DNA of 64,000 bases, from NCBI GenBank assembly GCA_016710285.1, contig JADJXR010000001.1:744001-808000 (forward strand). Direction: 5' to 3'. Shown one piece after another: positions 35,489 to 44,653 of this stretch (its first letter is position 1; each line of letters opens with the position of its first letter). A model generated the notes under the pieces. It was not told the origin of the DNA. It saw only the letters and a list, made by a program, of their open reading frames with translations, and ran no database searches. Made by a program: the position numbers and the translations under genes. The stretch comes from Chlorobiota bacterium. Its GTDB lineage: Bacteria; Bacteroidota; Ignavibacteria; OLB7.

Positions 35489-35649
35489 TGAAACCTGCAG
35501 AAGTCCCCGACAGGATTGTAGAAAGGATATGGGGCGAACAGAAAACGGGCCTTGCCAAAGCGTGTGCGAGTGCCGTGTGGGGCATCACGCACCTTTGACG
35601 AGGCCCGTTGATGGTGTTCGCGCCGAACAGCTGGTTCGGCAGCGGACTT

Positions 35650-36696
35650 TTACTGGAACCGCACCGAAGCGGTGATGGTATTAATCAGCCCCAACGTGCT
35701 GTGGGGGCGGACCCCGTAATCAATCTGACCCAGGAACGAGCCCGACTCATACTTCAGCCCAACTCCGCCGCTGACGTTGTACACATCGGGGGAGCCAAGC
35801 AGCATTCCAATCCGCGCAGCAAGGAAGTTATTCCACACATACTCGGCACCGATGGAGACGTGCTCCGAGGCGGATGAGCTGGTGTTAAACTCCAACGCGG
35901 CCAACAGCGAGTTCATCTCATCTCCCTCAAGAATATCGGAGGAGATGCCGGCACGGAAGGTCAGCGGAAGCGACGCTTCAAGAGCCTCAAGCTGAATGTC
36001 TGGATTTTGGTTTCCGGTAGTTGGGTCCACTTGCCCACGCGAGGTTAGCTGCGAGCCAGTGTATTTGAACGGAGCCGAAAGGTTTTGCACACTGAAGCCC
36101 AAGCGAAGCCCTAACAGGCCCGGCTTGTACATGGTGCCAACATCCATGGCAAGGCCCGAAGCCGAGACGTTCGCGATCCCCAAGTTCACCAGCTTCCCGG
36201 TGACGCCAAAGGAGAACTGGTCGGTAAGTTGGCCGGCGAAGCTAAGGCCAAGCGCAAGGTCCGTGGCACTGTAACGCCCGCCAGTTCCTTCTTGTTGGAA
36301 CAGCGTGGTTTCCTCGATGTCGCCACTGCTGTAGGCGTTGGCGCTGATGCCCCCTTTGTAGTTGGTTCCCAGCGGAAACGTCACGCCAGCAAAGTTGTGG
36401 GTGGTCCCGGCGAACAGCGAACCGAAGCTGTAGGTGGCGCTGGCCCCCTGCGAAAGGGTGATGCCTGCGGGATTCCAGTAGAGTGCCGAAGGATCATCGG
36501 AGACACCGGTGAAGCCCCCGCCCATTCCGATGGCACGTGCGCCAACCGGCAGGGTGAGCATCACCCCCGTTCCGGCACCGATTTTTGAGAACTCTGGTGC
36601 GGGTGTCAGACCGGTGTTATCCTGTGCAACGGCAGTGCTGGCAAATACGCCGCCAGCAAGTGCCGCAAGGATGCAGAATCTGTATGCCTGTTTCAT
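35650..36696 (-). CDS. PorV/PorQ-family outer-membrane protein
   Basis: A 348-residue outer-membrane beta-barrel of the PorV/PorQ (FadL-like) family. Signal peptide to about residue 24 (FASTAVAQD), then the family hallmark LPVGARAIGMGGGFTGVSDDPSALYWNPAGI (about 45-75). Barrel strands continue to the C-terminal ITASVRFQ, ending in an aromatic-x residue. PorV in T9SS carries substrates to the attachment complex; paralogues have other, poorly known roles, so I do not call it PorV itself. GAGGAA lies about 11 nt before the ATG at 36696. It is downstream of the 1336-residue exported protein. Confidence 0.88.
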   Translation of the reverse strand: MKQAYRFCILAALAGGVFASTAVAQDNTGLTPAPEFSKIGAGTGVMLTLPVGARAIGMGGGFTGVSDDPSALYWNPAGITLSQGASATYSFGSLFAGTTHNFAGVTFPLGTNYKGGISANAYSSGDIEETTLFQQEGTGGRYSATDLALGLSFAGQLTDQFSFGVTGKLVNLGIANVSASGLAMDVGTMYKPGLLGLRLGFSVQNLSAPFKYTGSQLTSRGQVDPTTGNQNPDIQLEALEASLPLTFRAGISSDILEGDEMNSLLAALEFNTSSSASEHVSIGAEYVWNNFLAARIGMLLGSPDVYNVSGGVGLKYESGSFLGQIDYGVRPHSTLGLINTITASVRFQ

Positions 36697-36791
36697 AGTT
36701 GATAAATTCCTCTGGTTGAATGCTTGCTGCTGCGGCAATGCAGCCTGCAAGCAGGTGTTGATTGATGCCACATCGCAACATCTGGCAGGAA

Positions 36792-36820
36792 GGTTGGGGA
36801 AGGTGGTTCCTTCCCCAACC
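36792..36820 (-). terminator. Perfect 12-bp hairpin between the 1336-residue protein and PorV-like genes
   Basis: GGTTGGGGAAGG (36792-36803), loop of 5, CCTTCCCCAACC. It lies 24 nt past the upstream stop. There is no long T-run, so it may be a weak terminator or an RNA-processing or stability hairpin that separates expression of the two genes. Confidence 0.5.
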
Positions 36821-36843
36821 GTTGCCATTATCACTGTTGGTGC

Positions 36844-39800
36844 TTAGTTGCCAACAATCCGGAACCCGCCAACAACCACCGAGAACTTCTTGATCGTCTC
36901 GGCACCGTTTGGCGTTGTGATGCGGGCAATCAGCAGCTGCGACTGCACTTGGCGGTTGCCATTGCTGACAAGATCCCAAGCGTTCACCGCCACTTTGCCG
37001 CTAGAGTCGCTGGCTTTGTGGTTGATCGTTTGCAGCAACTCACCTGCCGATGTGTAGATCTCAATCTTGCACTCTTCTGGCAAGTGCGTGAAGTACAGCT
37101 GCCGATCGCTGTTAGCACGTTGGCCGATGTGGGAGATCAGATACGGGTTGGGAACCACTTTGATCTTCTCTAGCATATCGTCGGTGTACTGGTCCAGCGC
37201 CGGTGCGACGCTTGGAACAGCAACCAACACTTTGGCTCCTGGCTGGGGCAATCCAATCGCCCCGCCGGTAAAGTCAACGGTGAACTTATCGCCAACCTTG
37301 AAGTCGGTTGTGGGTTGATCCTGCGGAACAAGCTGCTTCAGCGTTGCGTTCAACTGTGCAATGGAGTTCCCCATGCCCGCAGCATCCAACACGATTTCCG
37401 CACCGTTGACCATCAGCACCTGACCGAAGGTTATCACGTGGGTCTCGCTTCCCCCTTCCTGAGTGAAAGTCACTGGCCCGACGTAGTAGCGGCTCCCCTC
37501 GGTCATTGGGACGTTCCCTGTCGAGAAGTTCAGACGGCGGGTTTGCGACACACGCTGATCCAGCGCTACACCACCAACATCAATCCAACCAAAGGTTGTT
37601 AGCCCATACTTCCCTACCTGTAGCGTTGCTGCATTGAAGTTCAAAGCAGTGTCAAGGTAGATACTCATGTTTGGATCCGGCTGGAACTCGTAGTTGTATT
37701 GGATAGCCTCGGATTTCTTGGCTCCGGTTTCATCAATCAACTCACGATCGTAGCTGGCAACGTTCTTCACCCGAAGGTTCAGATATGGGACATCGGCGGC
37801 AAAGGTTTTTCCCGCCTTCGTGTAGGTCAGCCGTTCGGTACCGCCCGGCACAAACTCTACTTCCAGTTTGATCTGCCCAATGTTTGGCAATGGGGAGTAG
37901 GTGTTCACGGCTCGGCCCGCGCTATCGGTGTAGAAGGTATTCCCCAAGTATTGCTTGCGTGCAACGATGTTCACGTTTGGCCCTGGCGTGGTAATCGTGG
38001 CTGGCCGCAAGGTGCTTGCGGTGTCGCCAAATCGGCCAAACCGTAGCGAGTCGCCAAACTGGATGAAGGTGTAGTCGAAGGCAAGGCCAAACGTTCCGGC
38101 ATAGATGCCAACCGTTCCGTAGTGCGGACGTTGGGCGCTTGGGATATGCGTGGCATTGAAGACCGATTTCACATTCCTCTTATCGTAAAACTCGATGTGG
38201 TCGAACACACCGTTGTTGACGAAGATCGAGTCGTGCCGCGTAACGAACGTGGTGTCAAGGTTCGGGCGTGCGCTATCGGCGCGGTCGCTGAAGTTCCGGT
38301 CGTAATCAAGATAGAACTGCTGCACCACGTTGCCAGTGCGCTTGCTGCGAACGGTCACCTCGGTGGCATACCAGAGGTTATAGAACAAGGCTTTCCGTAG
38401 GTCTGTTGGTTGGAACTCGAACTCCAACGTATCGCCACCAAACAGCTGGCCAAGCCGTTGTTCATCGTAGGTAAGGAACCGCACATTGCGGATACCGGCC
38501 AAGCCGTTCGATGAGACCACCACCGGAGTGGTTAATGGCCCGGCTGCCGGGGCTTCCGGCGTTGTGCGAACCTCGTTGATCCCGTCAATCCCGGTGTTGA
38601 GCTTCGATGGCGTTCCCTCCAGCGTGCTTCCTTCGTCGAAGGCCAACACGCGGTAGTAGTAGTCGGTGTTGTTGACCAAGCGTTCGTTATCGTTGAGTTT
38701 CTCCTGGTTGGAGATCACTTGGCCGTCGCCGTTGTCATCACCCACATCAATGAAGGTTTTGCCATTGGTCAGGCTGTCCATAACCTCCTGAATGGCATTG
38801 CGAACGATATCGCGGATTGCCTTATTGCGGAAGCGATCTCCCCACACTGCTTGATTTCCCCACTCGGTGTTATTGAACAATGTTGAGTCATCGTTCTTGT
38901 CGTCGTAGGGATCAAACCTGAGATGGTAGGTCATCAGTGTGTCGAACGGGCGATTCGTCTGAATCAGCGAATCGGGGAACCCTGGACGGCGCAAAGTGTC
39001 CACACGGTTGATGATCGTGCGGGTGGCACCGATTCGGCGCCCATCAAGGACCAAGTTCCCTTGGGTTGTATCAACGTCCATTAACATTGGCAACCGCCAC
39101 CATGGTCCCAGCCCAGCAAGGCTTGTCTCCCCTTGCAGGTGAGTGCGGATCCATACCGAGTTCCGAATGGCACTGTCGGGCAACAACGGAAGCTCAATGC
39201 GCCCAATCGTTTTCCATCCCAAATTCCATCCGGTGATGGAGTCGCTGGTGGTTGGTGAGTAGTTCTCCACTGGCTTACGGGTCCGCTGAATCACATATCC
39301 AGCGAAATCAAGGCCGCGCTCCAACAAGTCAAGCGAAACCTCCGACCCGTTATCCCACGACAGCTTCACCCCTTCGTTCAATGGAGTCCATTGAACGTTG
39401 CATGGCTCGGGCGGACGTGGTGCGCGGAAGTTGTTGTCGTACACATATTGAGCGAAGGTATCCAACTCAATCAACCGCTTCATGTTGTCCCACGCGCCGG
39501 TGGCACCAACGATTGTTTTTGTTGGCTGCTGTGGGTCGTAGCCGTAGGCGCAAAGGATGGCGCAAACCACGCGTGCCGTGTCACCCGGGCGCATATTGAA
39601 CACGCCGGTGGACATCAAGAAGCGTTTATCGCCGCCGCCGTTATCAACGTCGCGTTGAACACGCGCCATAAAATCGTACCGTTCTTCCGGTGTTTTGGGG
39701 TCAATATCAATAATCCAGTTCCGGAAGGTGCGCAGGCCAAGTTGCTCGTGTTGTTCGTAGGCGCGTTTGTCCTTGCGGATAAAGTTTTGGCCATCTACGG

Positions 39801-40854
39801 CTGGGCTTTCCAGGAAGTCCATGCCGACATATCCAAAGACTTTGCTCCCTTCGCCCGTGGTCTCGGACCACTGCACGCCCAGATTGAGCGTGTCATCAGC
39901 TTTGTTGGGAATGGCAATGGAGGTGTGGTCGTTGGCGGGCGCGCCAAGGTCCATATCCATGGCCGGGGCCATCACGCAGTCGAACAGAGTATCGCTTGAC
40001 CGATTGATGATATCATACTTCAGGAAGATGAAGTCCTTATACTGACCGAAGCCCCACGAGTAAATCGTCTGCTCAACTTGAATGCCAAGGGGATACCCCT
40101 GACGCTGAGCCAACCCTTTACCGATTTCGTAGCGGCCTAAGTCGGTATCCTTATACGTGGAGAAGATATCTTCCTGTGAAATGACTGCAGGGCCTTTGCT
40201 GTAGGTTGCTCGGTTCCGCTGTGTAAGGTCATCAACGTAGTAGCCGAAGTACCGGTTTACCTTTAGGGTATCCGCCGGATTGGTATCCCACAGTGGCCAG
40301 CTGGGTCCGCCGGTAAGGCGGTCGCGCTTGTCGGATGGTTCGCCAGTAAAGTTGTCGTAATCACTGGAGAAGTAGATGCGATTTTTGGAAACCCCTGCTT
40401 GGGTTTCATCAATCGTTGACTGGTTAAGCGGATAGGTAACGCGCCCCGGAACCATCCACGAGGCTCCAGAGTTTGGGTTGTAGCTAATAATGGCCATCTT
40501 GCGAAGAGTATCGCCAACGCGCTTTAACGCGCCGAACCAAATACCGCCACCAAAGATGTAGGCGTTGCCCGATCCACGAGGCCAAATGCCACCGGCACGG
40601 CTGCCGGTAACGTTCAAGCCAAAGATTCCATAGTTCGAGCTTACGAACTCAACGTTGGAAATCTTGTTCTTGATAATCTCAAACGCACTTGAAGGGATGC
40701 GTTGAATCTCTGGACCATCGTTCCCCTTCTCCGTTTTCTCCCCCTGCTGCTGCTGGCCATCCTTTGTTTTGCCGATAGCCTGCTGCGTGGGTGCCCCAAG
40801 GAACAACCCCAACAGCAGCACCAGCCACCAGCCTGTTATTGTTCGTAGTTTCAT
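36844..40854 (-). CDS. Large exported protein with a FlgD/T9SS-like C-terminal domain
   Basis: A 1336-residue exported protein of unknown function. Signal peptide (WWLVLLLGLFLGAPTQQAIG), then a low-complexity linker (KDGQQQQGEKTEKGND). The body is beta-rich, with ISNVEFVSSNYGIFGLNVTGSRAGGIWP near the N-terminus and an FnIII-like segment near residue 500 (EPCNVQWTPLNEGVKLSWDNGSE). The end has KVVPNPYLISH followed by a FlgD-like beta-sandwich (KIEIYTSAGELLQTINH) and KKFSVVVGGFRIVGN. This is the kind of C-terminal domain used for T9SS export, though not canonical. It starts 33 nt after the TonB-dependent receptor stop and is very probably cotranscribed and functionally linked with it. Confidence 0.75.
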   Translation of the reverse strand: MKLRTITGWWLVLLLGLFLGAPTQQAIGKTKDGQQQQGEKTEKGNDGPEIQRIPSSAFEIIKNKISNVEFVSSNYGIFGLNVTGSRAGGIWPRGSGNAYIFGGGIWFGALKRVGDTLRKMAIISYNPNSGASWMVPGRVTYPLNQSTIDETQAGVSKNRIYFSSDYDNFTGEPSDKRDRLTGGPSWPLWDTNPADTLKVNRYFGYYVDDLTQRNRATYSKGPAVISQEDIFSTYKDTDLGRYEIGKGLAQRQGYPLGIQVEQTIYSWGFGQYKDFIFLKYDIINRSSDTLFDCVMAPAMDMDLGAPANDHTSIAIPNKADDTLNLGVQWSETTGEGSKVFGYVGMDFLESPAVDGQNFIRKDKRAYEQHEQLGLRTFRNWIIDIDPKTPEERYDFMARVQRDVDNGGGDKRFLMSTGVFNMRPGDTARVVCAILCAYGYDPQQPTKTIVGATGAWDNMKRLIELDTFAQYVYDNNFRAPRPPEPCNVQWTPLNEGVKLSWDNGSEVSLDLLERGLDFAGYVIQRTRKPVENYSPTTSDSITGWNLGWKTIGRIELPLLPDSAIRNSVWIRTHLQGETSLAGLGPWWRLPMLMDVDTTQGNLVLDGRRIGATRTIINRVDTLRRPGFPDSLIQTNRPFDTLMTYHLRFDPYDDKNDDSTLFNNTEWGNQAVWGDRFRNKAIRDIVRNAIQEVMDSLTNGKTFIDVGDDNGDGQVISNQEKLNDNERLVNNTDYYYRVLAFDEGSTLEGTPSKLNTGIDGINEVRTTPEAPAAGPLTTPVVVSSNGLAGIRNVRFLTYDEQRLGQLFGGDTLEFEFQPTDLRKALFYNLWYATEVTVRSKRTGNVVQQFYLDYDRNFSDRADSARPNLDTTFVTRHDSIFVNNGVFDHIEFYDKRNVKSVFNATHIPSAQRPHYGTVGIYAGTFGLAFDYTFIQFGDSLRFGRFGDTASTLRPATITTPGPNVNIVARKQYLGNTFYTDSAGRAVNTYSPLPNIGQIKLEVEFVPGGTERLTYTKAGKTFAADVPYLNLRVKNVASYDRELIDETGAKKSEAIQYNYEFQPDPNMSIYLDTALNFNAATLQVGKYGLTTFGWIDVGGVALDQRVSQTRRLNFSTGNVPMTEGSRYYVGPVTFTQEGGSETHVITFGQVLMVNGAEIVLDAAGMGNSIAQLNATLKQLVPQDQPTTDFKVGDKFTVDFTGGAIGLPQPGAKVLVAVPSVAPALDQYTDDMLEKIKVVPNPYLISHIGQRANSDRQLYFTHLPEECKIEIYTSAGELLQTINHKASDSSGKVAVNAWDLVSNGNRQVQSQLLIARITTPNGAETIKKFSVVVGGFRIVGN

Positions 40855-40887
40855 TAGTGTATCCTGGTATATCGTGTGTGTCTGGCT

Positions 40888-43800
40888 TTAGAACGTCAGG
40901 CGAACCCCAACGGCAATTGTGCGCGGTGCTGCGTAATTATTACGGAAGCTCTGAACGGTAGAGACCAGCCGCTGATACCCCTCATACTTCTCCAACTGCG
41001 TCACGACACCGTCAAGGTTCGTGTCGCCGTACGGGTTGTACAGGCGTTGGCCGTAGCGGTCGTATTGGTTTGCCGAGAAGGTTTCCGGGCGGGCTGGGTC
41101 AATATCACGGAAGAAGGTAAACGCCGTGAAGTCGCCCAACTGGCGGTTCAAGGATGTTCCGTTGTTATCGGGGCTGCCGGTTGTGGCGTAGTAGCTAACG
41201 GCTGCGGTATTGTTCAGCACGTTGAAGATGTCAGCAAAGAAGCTGATTTCCGAACTACCAAAGCCTTCACCAAACCAATCGCCCAACTTGAAGCCTTTCT
41301 CGATATGGATATCGGTGTTAAAGCTGGATGGGTAACGCTCGCTGTTGAACTGCCCAAGCTGCTCCCCCTTGGTGTTGGTGCGGGTGTATGGAAGCCCCGA
41401 ACCAAAGACCGTGGTAAACTGGATGTAAGCATTCTCCAACGGATAGATGCCGCCAATGGATGGCCCAGCATCGTTCCCCCAGTTTGCCGTCAGCTGCACG
41501 TTCAGCTTGTGGGTCTGGTCGTAGCTTAGCGGGAACTCGAACAACGGGGCTTTACGCTGCTGGCCAGTGTATGGATCCACGCTTTGCTGTATGCCGTAGT
41601 TTGATCCAGGATTAGATGCAGTTCCTACTGCCTTTTGCAACGTGTAGTTCAACGAGAACGACAGGTTGTCAACCAAATTGCCACCAGCCTGAAGCTCCAC
41701 ACCACGGACGTTCCCATATTCCTGAACGGTATAAAGGAAGTACGGCGAAGGAACTGCCGGGACATACGTCACCCCGGTTTGGTTATAGATGTCGCGATAG
41801 AATGCCGAGATGTCAATGGTGTAGTTTCCATCAATCTGCGCGGTGTATCCCATCTCATAGTTGAACACCTTCTGGGGGTCAATGTCAGGATTTCCGAAGA
41901 TCTGATTGCCGCGGATAGCATCGCCGTAGGCGTTGTCGTACAGCAAATTGAAGTCCGGCATCTTGAACATCATTGCGAAGTTGACGCGGAACTGCGAAGC
42001 GTCGGTGATCGGATAGCTAACGCCAACGCGTGGGCTAACCTGGAACTTCATGCTGGCATCGCCAACGGAGTCCAACGAGGCGATGACATCGCCAGGCGTG
42101 CCACGGCGCGGAGGGGCCGATTGCGTGTTCGGGTTCATAAAGTCGAACCGAACACCAGGGGTTAGCACAATGGATTTGTAGCTAAACTGAGTGCTGAGAT
42201 AGAAAGAACCTTTCCACGGGTTGTACGGGTTTTTCAGGTAATCAGCAATCCGGCCCGTGGTGTCTTTTGAGGATAGCAACGGACTTTCGTACCCGTAGAT
42301 GTCGAAGAACGGGTTTTGGTCGTACGGATTCTGGTTGCTGTAGCGGCGCAGCGTGTAGTAGCTGAAATCACCGCCAACTTTTACAAGCGTGCGGACATCG
42401 CTAAGATCAACGAACGTTTCGTACTTCCCCGTAAAGGTGAAGGTGTTCGACTCGCGCTGCTCGATGCCACCATCGGCCCCGTGAACTGGGAAGTTTCCGT
42501 CAGCAAGCCCGTACGGATTACGGCTTGCCCCTGGTGCTTCCTCACCCTCATAGAAGCCTGTGATGCTGTTGCGGCGGAAGCTGCTGAACGACTCCGGGTT
42601 GAACGGATTCAGGATGATCTCTTGCGAAGGAAGCTCGTAATCATCAATTGCGTTATTCCGATCGGCATCCACAGGGTCAGGAATATCAAACGATGAGAAG
42701 AAGCCGTAGGACTTCGTCTCATCCTTGCGGCCAAACCGATATTTGTTCAGCACGTATGCACCGGTCACTTCAAGGAAGGATGCTTCATCCAAGGTGTGGA
42801 AGTACCGTGCCAGCACGCGGTTGATAATCGTGTTCTCATCGCCCGACTGCCAATCCCCTTCCACCAATGCTGTGTTCGTATCGAACCGCGCCACCCCGTT
42901 GGAGGAATCACGGAAGAACACAGGGTTGTCGGTTTTGTAATAGCTGCCCCAGTCCCCGCCCTCACGAGTTGTCAACCCAGTTTCCCCACCAAGCTCAAGG
43001 AAGATTGAGTTTGAGAGGTTGTACTTCAGCTTGGTGTTGAAGTTGTAGATCCGGGCTGACTGATTTGGCAGGTGGCCTAAATCCGTTGGGGAAAGTGCTT
43101 TCCCTTTGCCCCATAGCTGCTCGGCAATTGCGCGGCGGCTATTGGCATACTCCGGCGTCATGTCGAACACCTTGTAGTTAGCACCGGTAAAATCTACCGG
43201 CTGGTACGCACCGGTGATGAAGAACGTCAGGCCGTCCGTAATCGGTCCGCCGAACGCCACATCGAATAACTGCCGCCCCGACCCGTTCACCTCCAACCCA
43301 GGAAGCGTGGTGTCTTGGACCGTGCCAGCTTTTTTGACGGTGATCGCATCGCTCATTCCATACAATGCTGGAACCTGAGTGCGGAAGCGGATGCTCCCCT
43401 CGTAACGGTCGTTACGCCCGGACTTCGTCACCGAGTTGACAACACCCGATAAGATGTCGCCATACTGAGCGTCGAAGCTGGAGGCGATAACCTGCACTTC
43501 CTGCACCGCAAGCGCGGAAACGGTGGGGTAATACCGGGCACTGGTGGAACCGAACCCGCCGGTAAACGGGTCGCCAACGCTGACCCCGTCAACACGGACC
43601 GAGGTCTCGCTTGCGCGCCCGCCACGGATGCCAAAGCCGTTCTGCCCAGTGGTGTTTACCGAGCTTGTTAGGGCAACGGCATCAATCACCGAGGTCCGCG
43701 ACCCCTTGGCCAGCGCATCGCCATCCACTTTGCGAACGGTTCCGGTTTGCTCCGGGACGATGACATCTTTTTTGGCACTAACGGTGATCTCCTTGCCAAC

Positions 43801-44118
43801 CACAGCTTTCGTGGTCAGCGTCACCTTCATTTCGGTGACTTGATCCACCGAAATGCGGACGGATCGTTTGAATGGCTGATAGCCGACACCGGTCACGGTG
43901 ATCTCGTAATCACCGGCGCGGATGCCGTTAATCAGGAATTTTCCGTCCGGTTTGGAGATACCTCCTTGGTTGGTTCCGCCAACGCGGATGGTCGCGCCTG
44001 CGACCGCTTTGCCGTCGTCGTCCGTTACCTTCCCCGAAAGGGTGCCCGTGATTTGGGCAAGCAGGGTGGCCGGAGCAAGGACAAGGCATGCTGCTAAACA
44101 GAGTAGCCTGCGGTTCAT
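40888..44118 (-). CDS. TonB-dependent receptor with carboxypeptidase-regulatory-like N-terminal domain
   Basis: A 1076-residue outer-membrane transporter. Signal peptide (LCLAACLVLAPATLLAQ), CarboxypepD_reg-like beta-sandwich at about 25-105 (GKVTDDDGKAVAGATIRVGG), plug domain at about 125-235 (GFGIRGGRASETSVRVDGVSVGDPF) and a 22-strand-type barrel ending TIAVGVRLTF. EITVSAKK after the first domain could be the TonB box. The substrate is unknown. It heads a run of outer-surface genes (the 1336-residue protein, PorV-like, GWxTD, LpxL-like). A frameshifted paralogue lies upstream on the same strand. Confidence 0.93.
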   Translation of the reverse strand: MNRRLLCLAACLVLAPATLLAQITGTLSGKVTDDDGKAVAGATIRVGGTNQGGISKPDGKFLINGIRAGDYEITVTGVGYQPFKRSVRISVDQVTEMKVTLTTKAVVGKEITVSAKKDVIVPEQTGTVRKVDGDALAKGSRTSVIDAVALTSSVNTTGQNGFGIRGGRASETSVRVDGVSVGDPFTGGFGSTSARYYPTVSALAVQEVQVIASSFDAQYGDILSGVVNSVTKSGRNDRYEGSIRFRTQVPALYGMSDAITVKKAGTVQDTTLPGLEVNGSGRQLFDVAFGGPITDGLTFFITGAYQPVDFTGANYKVFDMTPEYANSRRAIAEQLWGKGKALSPTDLGHLPNQSARIYNFNTKLKYNLSNSIFLELGGETGLTTREGGDWGSYYKTDNPVFFRDSSNGVARFDTNTALVEGDWQSGDENTIINRVLARYFHTLDEASFLEVTGAYVLNKYRFGRKDETKSYGFFSSFDIPDPVDADRNNAIDDYELPSQEIILNPFNPESFSSFRRNSITGFYEGEEAPGASRNPYGLADGNFPVHGADGGIEQRESNTFTFTGKYETFVDLSDVRTLVKVGGDFSYYTLRRYSNQNPYDQNPFFDIYGYESPLLSSKDTTGRIADYLKNPYNPWKGSFYLSTQFSYKSIVLTPGVRFDFMNPNTQSAPPRRGTPGDVIASLDSVGDASMKFQVSPRVGVSYPITDASQFRVNFAMMFKMPDFNLLYDNAYGDAIRGNQIFGNPDIDPQKVFNYEMGYTAQIDGNYTIDISAFYRDIYNQTGVTYVPAVPSPYFLYTVQEYGNVRGVELQAGGNLVDNLSFSLNYTLQKAVGTASNPGSNYGIQQSVDPYTGQQRKAPLFEFPLSYDQTHKLNVQLTANWGNDAGPSIGGIYPLENAYIQFTTVFGSGLPYTRTNTKGEQLGQFNSERYPSSFNTDIHIEKGFKLGDWFGEGFGSSEISFFADIFNVLNNTAAVSYYATTGSPDNNGTSLNRQLGDFTAFTFFRDIDPARPETFSANQYDRYGQRLYNPYGDTNLDGVVTQLEKYEGYQRLVSTVQSFRNNYAAPRTIAVGVRLTF

Positions 44119-44265
44119 TCAATCACTCCTGTCAAAATGGATTGATGATGTGTATTGCTGAGAGTGTTAGGATTCAGTTGCCTGTGGGCGCGGATTGCGC
44201 CTTCCATGAGATGCTGTTGGATTCGCACGATCTGCCCGTTGGGAACACCCCAATAAGGCGTGCGT

Positions 44266-44295
44266 CAAAGTTGTCAAGATGCTGAACGGCGGCAA
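44266..44295 (-). promoter_or_regulatory. Putative promoter of the intact TonB-dependent receptor
   Basis: On the minus strand: TTG, 19 nt, CAACTTTG, one mismatch to TAnnTTTG. It lies about 150 nt before the ATG in the 535-nt gap 44119-44653, which otherwise holds a long hairpin and no gene. Confidence 0.35.
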
Positions 44296-44493
44296 CGCCG
44301 AATGGCACGACGAGGCAGGGAAGTAACCCAGAACGGCCAATGCCTCGCTCGGAATGGCAGGGCCGAATATAGCCCCATGCCTTGCTAACCACAAAACAAG
44401 ATTTCAAGTTCTCATCATTCTCCACGTGCCCCCCGTTTTTTGCTTGTTTTCCCCAATCTCTTCCCTCAACTGAACAACGTAACCGCCACCACC

Positions 44494-44550
44494 GTGAAAG
44501 TTACTCACGGGGGAAGGAGGTCTTCCCCCGCGAGTTTACTTCCCTTTCAC
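44494..44550 (-). promoter_or_regulatory. Long imperfect hairpin between the two receptor genes
   Basis: Arms GTGAAAG...ACTC.CGGGGGAAG and CTTCCCCCG.GAGT...CTTTCAC pair around a GAGGT loop. It begins about 100 nt past the stop of the frameshifted receptor. There is no T-run, so it may be an attenuator or stability element rather than a simple terminator. Confidence 0.45.
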
Positions 44551-44653
44551 CTCTCTCTTGCTCTATCAATGCCCCATGCAGCGGGTGCGTGCTTTTTCGC
44601 CAGGCATCGTAAACTCCGATTCGTCACGGGGTGAGGATCGGCTTTCCCCCTCC

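Noticed and set aside
36792..36820. Calling the 12-bp hairpin a definite Rho-independent terminator
   Set aside because: The stem is perfect but no T-run follows on the minus strand, so it is listed only as a possible weak terminator or processing hairpin.
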